Source: Oreohelix idahoensis | Taxonomy: Eukaryota > Mollusca > Gastropoda > Stylommatophora > Oreohelicidae | Direction of reading: 5' to 3' | NCBI GenBank assembly: GCA_024509875.1 | Contig: JAMPIV010022930.1 | Location: 1-64,000, forward strand | Length of the DNA stretch: 64,000 nucleotides | In this document: positions 55,732-64,000 of the stretch, in pieces | Position numbering within the stretch: position 1 is the stretch's first letter | Layout: every line of letters begins with the position of its first letter | The notes under the pieces: model-generated | What the model was told of the DNA's origin: nothing | The model's database searches: none | The model's input: only the letters and a program-made list of their open reading frames with translations | Position numbers and translations under genes: made by a program

Positions 55732-57735
55732 AATGGATGAAAGTAAAAAAATTCAAGTCCCCCAAATTGACACGAGGTACGGAATTGGACGTTTTGCGAT
55801 ACCAAGCGCTTGATTTGAATTTGAGCGGAAGAACGCAGATGTCTGAAAAAAAATTACAAAAAAATTAAAAAGTAAATTTTTCTTAATATTAATGTTAGGA
55901 ATATAAAAATTAGCTGGCCAGATGGCCTATTCTGAGCAGTGAACGAATATGGTCTTAATTTTACAGACGGATAGATAATATTGAAAATAATGACAAAAGA
56001 CAGTGTAGTTTACATCAGCCACAGACTGCATTGAATCTAACATATCGTTATTTGCACACAAAAACACGACCTTGGGGACGCAGATGTTCAAATTTACTTG
56101 GCATAGAAGTGAAGGGACATTGGTGGTAGCTGTGTCTAAATATAACTTTTTACAACAAAAATTTGAAGGGGGAGAGAACGGTTGGGTCAAAAATCGAGCA
56201 CAATTTTGTAGAAACACAAGTAGAGACGGACAGACTAACAGATAACCATCCATACGTGACTGAAGCTTGACTGAAATGACTTTAGTGAGGAAATTTGAAA
56301 TTAAAAATAAACCTCGGCAGTGATTGGCCACAGACAATCATATCATTAGCGCTCAGAGCGCATTTGGGGTCATTCTTCAATAATTGTTCAGTGTTAGACA
56401 CAGATTTTAAAGTGTGGTGTTTTCCCATATGAAAGACAGTGAGTTAAATTTAGGGACGCCATCCTATAGCCAGCAGCTCAGCTGAGTTTTGCTAGCACTT
56501 CTGTGTTAATTATTCATAATCTGGTAAGATTGAAATTATTTCTTTATATATTTTGAATATTGTTTCATGTTCGAGTGATTTGATACTGCCATATCATAAT
56601 CTAGCCTTACAAACAAGTAGGGATTTTGCTCTAGACCCCCCGCCCAAGTCAGGGTCTAGGGACTAACAATGTACCTAAACACCAGCAAGGATTATGCAAG
56701 ACAGATCAAGAGTTGAGAATAAGGAAACATATTACCTATCCTCTTTTAGGGTAGAAAACTAATAATTATTTTTCAGAATCTATAGTCTGGGAGGATCTAT
56801 CGGATGTAAACCCACCATGGTAACTGTGCTGTTTGGTCAGAGAGATCTGACCTGTCTGTATAATGTGGTTGTTGTGTCAGTGTGGTGTCCAGACGTGGGT
56901 AGAGAATAGATTTTGACACATGGCCCATACTTTGATTGCAGAGCTGCGAGTTTCTGTCGTCCACGAAGAAGTATCTATTCGGGTGGTGATTTACACAAGT
57001 GTATCTGTGCAGTCCTTGTGACAGAGACCACCATTATTGCCCGCCAGCACGGAGAGGTGGGACCGCCTGATTTCAGCACCAGAGCTACAAATACCAGATG
57101 AGTGAGCCTCTGGTCTGCTGGATATTCACCAACCCCATTTAGTTGCAGATACCCCATAAAAATTCCCACCATTTTCTGGACACTATGTAGTCAATATAGA
57201 CAGGTGTGATGAGACCACCCCAACAGCACAGACAATAAATATCCTCCTTAGTAGCTGACTACCAGAACATTTTAATAAAACTAACTATTCTAGTACTTAA
57301 ATATGTACACTTTTGCATTTATTATGTAACATTCCATGCATAATTTTCATAAATTTTAAATCCTTCTTTTAAAACAAGTTCTGGTCAAAATAAAACTTGA
57401 TCCAGAACAAATAAATGTAATATAATTATATCAAAAACTTTACACACGTGAGTTAGTTCAGTGTATTGTAACACTTGTTAATCTTATTAGTCTTGTTAAA
57501 TATATATGGGTATATTTATAACTATCACACCACAGTACACATCATTACCCTAGACACTTTACGTAGCTACATTCAATAAAAAAAAAAAAAAAATTAAGTG
57601 TGAGGTCGTAGTGGTAGCAAGAAAGGCCTTCTGACAATTCTCAATTACATTTTATCTCAGGAGCCTTCACAGCTGGCCTCATACAATTTACATGTAGTAC
57701 CATCATCATCATACAATACCATCAATACCACTACA
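55469..57735 (+). repeat. Element B 3' LTR (2267 bp)
   Basis: Starts TGTAGTGAAATTGACAG, ends ACCACTACA, followed by the ATAGT duplication. It has a longer G-rich tract than the 5' LTR. Confidence 0.93.
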
Positions 57736-57869
57736 ATAGTTTAACGAATGCAGCATTCAAAATCATATTAGCTGATAGTCATGTAGGATTCAATACTCAA
57801 TAGTTCTATTGTAAACAGATAGCTTCTGTATATTCGATATCATAAAGTTCTGGTTCATGAAGCTGTATA

Positions 57870-59160
<1,291 letters not shown>

Positions 59161-59254
59161 CTTATTTTGCTGCTAGTCTTACCGCTTCTCTTTCATGCAT
59201 ATCTGTCTGATTTGTTCTGTGCTTGCGAGTATAAACTTGTATCTTCTTTTTCGT

Positions 59255-59430
59255 GTTAGATTCCATCATAAGGTCTTCATTATAACGAGTATTTTTGAAT
59301 TCCATCATAAGGTCTTCGTTATAACGATTATTTTTCGTGTTAGATTCCATCATAAGGTCTTTATTATAACGAATATTTTTCGTTTTAGATTCCATCAAAA
59401 GGTCTTCGTTATAACGAGTACTGTTCGTTT
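59255..59430. repeat. About 45-bp tandem repeat, four copies
   Basis: Units with GATTCCATCATAAGGTCTTC and TTATAACGA; unit starts at 59261, 59300, 59345 and 59390 (39, 45 and 45 bp apart). The frames here (90 and 78 codons) only reflect the repeat. Confidence 0.85.
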
Positions 59431-59605
59431 TTATTTTATGTCTCTGGTTTGTTATTGTCTCTCATGAAAGTTTTTTATGGTTTAATGTTAAGTCCATCTC
59501 ATTATTGTATTAATCCATTAATGTTGTTGTTTAAGTAGTGTTGCTGAGCTTTTTGCTCGTTACCAGCCAATACCAAGTTGGTGATTCCTTGGGTATTATC
59601 TACAC

Positions 59606-59782
59606 CAGGGGTTCTTAACCTTTGTTTGCTGATGACCCCCCTTCTAAGCCTCATTAACCTCTGTGGTCTCCCTCGTAGTCGCTGTTAGCTGGGGAAAAAA
59701 GGTACTTAACCATCTTACTGTGGCCTCCTAGACATATGGCATGACCCTCCTGAGGGTCATATGGTCCACTTTGAGAACCATA
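59606..59782. mobile_element. hAT-type MITE (CAGGGGTTCT family)
   Basis: 177 bp between perfect 8-bp duplications ATCTACAC (59598-59605 and 59783-59790). The left end CAGGGGTTCTTAACCTT and right end TTTGAGAACCATA are imperfect inverted repeats. An internal short palindrome around GACCCTCCTGAGGGTC. Non-coding. Confidence 0.85.
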
Positions 59783-59914
59783 ATCTACACTGTAGATCTA
59801 GGCTTTTCTTGTGGCTTGTCTAGTATTTTGAAACGTGTTGAGTTGAAGTCATGAGCTTTAGTTTCTCCAGCTTGGATGGTATTTAAAGGATGGTTATCCA
59901 GATATAAAAAGGGT

Positions 59915-60160
59915 AAAGTATTCCGTTACACGCCTATTGAGGCATATTGGGAATGTGGTGTTAGGCCCATATTTTCTTGACCATCGGCACACTAGGGGTG
60001 ATGCAGTCAGCATCACGCCGGCCGCCTTAACCTTATCAGAGTTGCTCTGGTACCCGATTCATGAGGCTGGGTCGATCCCAGAGCCATTTGCGGTCTAAAA
60101 ACCAAGGTCCACCGAGCTAGGAAGGCAGTGCACTAACCACTGTGCTACCACAGCTGCTGT
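59915..60160 (-). mobile_element. SINE-1, antisense
   Basis: Reverse body (CCATATTTTCTTGACCATCG, GCCGGCCGCCTTAACC, CATGAGGCTGGGTCGA) and tRNA-like head (CACTAACCACTGTGCTACCA). Confidence 0.8.
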
Positions 60161-60289
60161 ATGCAGCCAACCAGGTAAAAAGCCAAAGTTACGTCTGGGA
60201 CTCAAGTGACTCGAAGCGTAGTGTGCATGCTAGGTTCTCGGCATGTTTTATCACAGTGGGAATCTCTGAAAATGTGTGGATGATTTCAA

Positions 60290-61015
60290 AAGCTCACTAA
60301 CGTGGAACTGATGACAAAAACTAGACAAGCGCCAGTGGAACAAAAGATAAGAAGACAGCGCTGGAGATGGATAGGGCACTCATTGAGGGCACCTGTTGAA
60401 AGCAATACCAGGCAGTCCTTACTCTAGAATACGCAGTGTAGGAGGTGGAGGAAGACCAAAGAACACACGGAGAAAAGAACTGGAGACAGACATGAAGGAT
60501 ATGAAGAAAACATAGAGAGACTTTGAGCTGTTGGCGCCGGACAAGAAGTCATGGCCTAGATTTATTTAAGGCCTATGCTCTAGCAGAAACATGGACGATG
60601 AATAAGCATTTGGAAGAAAGAATTGAGTCTCTTGAAATGTGGATATATAGAAGAATGGGGCGTATCTCATGGAAAGAGATGAAAACAAATAAGGAGGTCC
60701 TAGAAAATCTAGGTATGAAAAGAGAACTAATGAGGGAGGTCAAAGTTCGGCAGTTAAAATACTGTGGCCACATAAAAAGGCATAACACCTTGCAGAAGAC
60801 CATAACAGAAGGGAGAGTTGAAGGCAAACGTGCAATGGGAAGACAACGCTATAAGTGGGAAGATAACATCAAGAGATGGACAGGAAAGAGTCTATCAAAG
60901 TGCACCACCAAGACAAGAGACAGAAGACGTTGGAGATCCATTACAGCCAACCTTCGTTGTGGAGATGGCAACTGATAATGATGCTCTTTTGAAAACTGAA
61001 GGGTGATGATGATGA
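60290..61015 (+). mobile_element. LINE-2 3' end, interrupted by LINE-5
   Basis: 60290-60590 carries the LINE-2 tail region (WRWIGHSLRAPVESNTRQSL and ELETDMKDM in broken frames). The final piece GAAAACTGAAGGGTGATGATG (about 60990-61015) is its 3' terminus with a (TGA)n tail. LINE-5 sits between. Confidence 0.7.
60591..60980 (+). pseudogene. Non-LTR ORF C-terminus (LINE-5)
   Basis: A frame open to 60975 encodes WTMNKHLEERIESLEMWIYR, RMGRISWKEMKTNKEVLENLG, KVRQLKYCGHIKRHNTLQKT and EDNIKRWTGKSLSKCTTKTR, the post-RT tail common in invertebrate RTE/Jockey-like elements. The duplication ATGCTC (60585-60590 and 60981-60986) marks its insertion into LINE-2. Only the C-terminal third is left; the 60 codons upstream of 60591 in the same frame are LINE-2 sequence. 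Confidence 0.8.
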
Positions 61016-61074
61016 TACATACAGTTATTGTACACTGATTGACAAGTATTTTAAAATGATGTAAGTCTTACATT

Positions 61075-61368
61075 CCGCTGGAACTGGGTTGACCATGTCC
61101 ACAGAAGAGACCCCGATCTCATCACAAGAATTGTTATACTATGGACCCCAGAAGGAAGGCGAAAGAGAGGCAGACCAAAGACAACCTGGCGGAGTACTGT
61201 GGTGGGCGGGATGCAACGCATGAACCAGAGTTGGGGCACTGCACGAAGGATGGCCACCCACCGAACAAAAGGGGGACAGTTTGTTGCTGCCCTACAAGAC
61301 GCTACTAGGCATGGCGGCCACTGACTGCTTTGTCAGTCAGGGGCTAAGGGTCCAAGACGATGAAGAAG
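61075..61368 (+). mobile_element. LINE-3 3' fragment
   Basis: Translated pieces NWVDHVHRRDPDLITRIVIL, TPEGRRKRGRPKTTW and TARRMATHRTKGGQFVAAL with stops and shifts, ending GATGAAGAAG. Same family as 45165-45400 and 63318-64000. Confidence 0.8.
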
Positions 61369-61439
61369 TCGTACATTAAGAGATTTAGCAACTGTCACTA
61401 CTGCTCAAACATCCTCATCATTATGACACTAATCACCAA

Positions 61440-61714
61440 TAATCTTTGCTATCAATGTCAAACATGGTTCCTGACCAGAACACAGGAGTGGAAAATCACA
61501 TCATTGGATATGAAGTATTTAAGAAGAGCCATTAAAGTTACCAGGAGAAAACAAATTGCGTAAAAGCGGTATAAGAAAAGTTGTAGGAACTACATTCTGC
61601 ATCAAATATTGAAAATAAAATGGTTTAGCCATCTTGTGAAAATGAGCCCGATCAGTTACCACTGTACGATTCACAACAGCAGACAATCTGGTTTTACTTG
61701 GGCACGTGGAGGAT
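61440..61714 (+). mobile_element. Non-LTR ORF C-terminal fragment (LINE-8)
   Basis: Reads CQTWFLTRTQEWKITSLDMK, YLRRAIKVTRRKQIA, then after a stop ILKIKWFGHLVKMSP. It resembles the RTE-like C-terminus (MKYLRR..VTRR..., WFGH) but is a different family. Decayed. Confidence 0.6.
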
Positions 61715-61741
61715 CAATCAGTCAATCAATACCCTTTAGCT

Positions 61742-62731
61742 TAGGGTTCCCATAATGTTTTGTTCAAAAACCGGGACATTTCCAAATTTTTACCTAAAAA
61801 ACCCGGGACATTTTGTAAAAAAACGGGACATGTTAAAAATTAAGGTAAAGCACAAATAAATCTGTTATATAATATATGTTGCACTTAAAATGAGATACTG
61901 GTATAAAAATACACACATTAACTAACACAACTTCCACTTTAAAAAAGAATTCTAAATTACAAACATACTTAATTAGAAAAATCGCACCTTTAAAAAATAC
62001 ACAATAGTCAAGTTTATATTTCAGATTCATCAGAATATTTATCAGATTTATGGACCTATTCAAGAAGTTTTTTTTCTTCTGATATTTGAACATAGAAGTC
62101 AGCACAAGAGAAATTCTTAAAATGGGTCTTTATAATGGTTAAAGCTTTCACTGTCTCAATTTTAAGTTTGTTTTTTTCGTCTGTCCAAAGCGCATTTATT
62201 AATAAAAAAACACGTTCAACAGCTGCATTGGATCCTGGCAGTGCCAAACAAAAACTAACTAGGCATTTCAGGTTCTCAGCATTTATATCCTGCTTTGTAA
62301 AATGAGCGAACATCTCACATCATTTTTCACTGACACTTTGATCCTTCAGTTCACCCCACACATCAAATTTGATTTCACAATATTTTTTCACACATGCAAA
62401 CTCATCAAATAAGTCCTCTTCATTCACAGTAAAATTTGGTGACACTGTCTTCATGAATATGTAGCTTTCTTGGATGTTCTTCCAAGTCACAGACTCCTTT
62501 CTCTTCAAATTGATCCAATCCATAGACTGAAGAGGCGTAAGAAATGGTGTACACCACTCCTGAATATATTCAATGCAGGTGTCATAGAAATCTACTGCAT
62601 CCGTTACCCAAAGATTTTTTTTTCAGGAAGGACCCTTAAAAAGCGGGACATTTGGAATAAATTCGGGACACCGGGACATTTTATCAAAAAACGGGACTGT
62701 CCCGGGAAAAACGGGACGAATGGGAACCCTA
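61742..62731 (-). mobile_element. hAT-type DNA transposon, internally deleted
   Basis: 990 bp with inverted termini (TAGGGTTCCCAT at the left, ATGGGAACCCTA at the right) and perfect 8-bp target duplications CTTTAGCT (61734-61741 and 62732-62739). GGGACATTT words and their complements recur just inside both ends. It is inserted in a LINE-2 fragment. Confidence 0.92.
62056..62523 (-). pseudogene. hAT transposase C-terminal fragment
   Basis: Minus-strand frames 62523-62320 (MDWINLKRKESVTWKNIQES, NFTVNEEDLFDEF) and 62313-62056. The second contains LALPGSNAAVERVFLLINAL and WTDEKNKLKIETVKALTIIK, the dimerisation domain that ends hAT-superfamily transposases. The frames are separated by one stop. 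The BED finger and the DDE catalytic part are missing, so it cannot transpose itself. Confidence 0.88.
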
Positions 62732-63317
62732 CTTTAGCTCCCCAAGGAGCATAGCCTTTAACAAACACATGTTAAGTCCTCCTGTCACCTGCCATCAGAT
62801 CAATATCTTTCCACGTCTTCCTCATAATTTTCACTTCTGTCTCCAATTCTCTTCGCCAGTTGTTATTTGGTCTACCCCTGCCTCTCTGTCCTTGTGTATT
62901 CCAAAGCAAGGACTACCTTGTAATGCTGTCAACAGGTTCTCTCAATGTGTGTCATTCCCATCGCCAACGTCTACTTCTCATCTCTTGTTCCACTGGCACC
63001 TGTCTGGTTCTTGTCATCAGTTCCACAATGGTGACTTTGTCATACCGTTTCAATCCTTTTCTATGCGAGCACCGATATTTGAACGTCTGTAATTTGTTGG
63101 TTGTTGTTTTAGTTTTCTCCATGTTTCAAGGCCATACAAAAGTACTGATTTGAGGCAGATAGACTGACAGTATTCCCGAAATCTCATAACACGGGTCTCA
63201 TAGCAGCCAATGCAACACGTGGCTCAAGAATGAAAATTTACGCTTCTCACGTCGCTTCACAGCAAGATTAAACCGAAAAACATTGGAAAAAAAATTAGTT
63301 TATATCGTGCTCAGTGT

Positions 63318-64000
63318 CTTCTTCTTCTTTGATCCATAACCGCCAACCGTCAAAGCAGTCAGCGGCCATCACGCCTGGTGGCGTCTTGTAGGGCAGCAAC
63401 AAATTGATTCCACTTTGCTCGGTCGGCGGCCATCCTTCGTACAGTGCCCCAACTGTGGTTCATTCTTTGCATCTCAGCTTCCACAGTTCTCCGCCAAGTT
63501 GTTTTTGGTCGGCCTCTCTTTCGCTTTCCCTCGGGGGGTCCATAGCATAGCTGTTCTTGCGATGGTATCAGGGTCCCTTCTGAGGACATGGCCAACCCAA
63601 CTCCAGCGTCTGCCAGCTATGATGGTGTGCATGTCCTCCTGGTTACTCCGAATAAGTAGTTCTTGGTTGCTGATGGTGTTTGGCCAAAAGATTCGGAGAA
63701 TTTTCCTTAGGCAGATTGTGTGGAAGGAGGACAGTTTCGACATTTCCTTCTCTGTTACTCTCCAACATTCCGCACCATAGAGAAGCACAGAAAGTACGCA
63801 GCTCTCATACAGTCTTAATTTGGTGTTTGTGCTGTACTGGGAAGACTTCCAAATGTTGTTGAGAATAGCAAAGGCTGTTCTCGCTTTATTCATTCTGTTG
63901 TTAATGTCCTTGCTTGTTCCGCCGTCAGGTGTTACTATGCTTCCTAGGTAAGTAAATGTGTCTGTCTGTTCTAACTGTGCTCAGTGTGGGCGCGACAAAA
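63318..64000 (-). pseudogene. LINE-3 ORF C-terminal region, runs off the window
   Basis: Minus-strand frames from the window edge: RTAFAILNNIWKSSQYSTNT, LLYGAECWRVTEKEMSKLSS, FHTICLRKILRIFWPN and WSWVGHVLRRDPDTIARTAM, a non-LTR RT thumb and tail. After a frameshift in the run of six G at about 63533-63538, EGKRKRGRPKTTWRRTVEAE and WNQFVAALQDATRRDGR follow. The tail (GAA)n is at 63318. The upstream RT core would lie beyond 64000. Confidence 0.85.

Larger units (their letters stand above)
48490..57735 (+). mobile_element. LTR retrotransposon B (Gmr1-like: gag-PR-IN-RT-RH)
   Basis: A complete 9.2-kb element: LTRs 48490-50719 and 55469-57735, perfect 5-bp target duplications ATAGT (48485-48489 and 57736-57740), a PBS 5 bp after the 5' LTR, and a polypurine tract before the 3' LTR. 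Domain order from left to right is gag with zinc knuckle, aspartic protease, integrase (zinc-binding, D-D-E core, GPY module), reverse transcriptase, RNase H. All domains are present, but at least six frameshifts break the reading frame, so it is not autonomous as written. Element A is the same superfamily at roughly 75-85% protein similarity by eye, with different LTR starts. Confidence 0.95.
61715..63190 (-). mobile_element. LINE-2 3' region, antisense, interrupted by a hAT element
   Basis: 61715-61741 is its 3' end (here an (ATTG)-like tail, CAATCAGTCAATCAAT) and 62732-63190 the preceding region: antisense words for the VTIVELMTRTRQVP segment and, toward 63160, the VLLYGLETW motif. The segment at 63000-63040 is the single-copy version of the 26-bp minisatellite unit at 26885-27655. 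Confidence 0.75.

Overview
The window looks like repeat-rich nuclear DNA from an invertebrate animal. It holds several families of non-LTR retrotransposons, tRNA-headed SINEs, hAT- and piggyBac-type DNA elements, a GIY-YIG endonuclease remnant of Penelope type, and very long-LTR Ty3/gypsy-type elements. A mollusc or other lophotrochozoan is my best guess, but nothing here proves it. I see no convincing host gene. Every long reading frame I could identify is transposon-derived or is an accident of a tandem repeat.

Layout. 1-1404: part of a diverged dispersed repeat (partner at 37178-38720). 1419-9899: one 5'-truncated RTE-like non-LTR element broken by three later insertions: a short non-LTR fragment (1784-1967), a solo LTR (2633-5048), and a second solo LTR (6171-9441) that carries a foldback palindrome (7367-8436). 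9985-12414: nested non-LTR fragments and SINEs. 12537-20660: LTR retrotransposon A with 2.2-2.4 kb LTRs and a 5-bp target duplication. 20666-24259: mostly unrecognised, with a piggyBac-like MITE and a U2 snRNA 5' fragment. 24260-33290: non-LTR fragments, two minisatellites that grew out of non-LTR sequence, and a solo LTR of family A interrupted by the best-preserved RTE-like copy (843 codons open). 33291-48489: degenerate tandem repeats, SINEs, hAT MITEs, a Penelope-like GIY-YIG remnant and microsatellites. 48490-57735: complete LTR retrotransposon B. 57736-64000: SINE, MITE and non-LTR fragments, and a 990-bp hAT transposon remnant.

Most notable point. In elements A and B the pol domains run protease, integrase, reverse transcriptase, RNase H. 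This is the Ty1/copia order, although the RT, the integrase GPY module and the primer-binding site look Ty3/gypsy-like. The order is fixed by a PBS before gag, a polypurine tract after RNase H, and matching 5-bp target duplications outside both LTRs. It is the arrangement known for the Gmr1 group of Ty3/gypsy elements. Both copies are defective: A has large internal deletions and B at least six frameshifts.

The nesting gives a relative chronology. The RTE-like element inserted into a family-A solo LTR, which had itself inserted into an older non-LTR fragment whose coding sequence had already spawned a 26-bp minisatellite.
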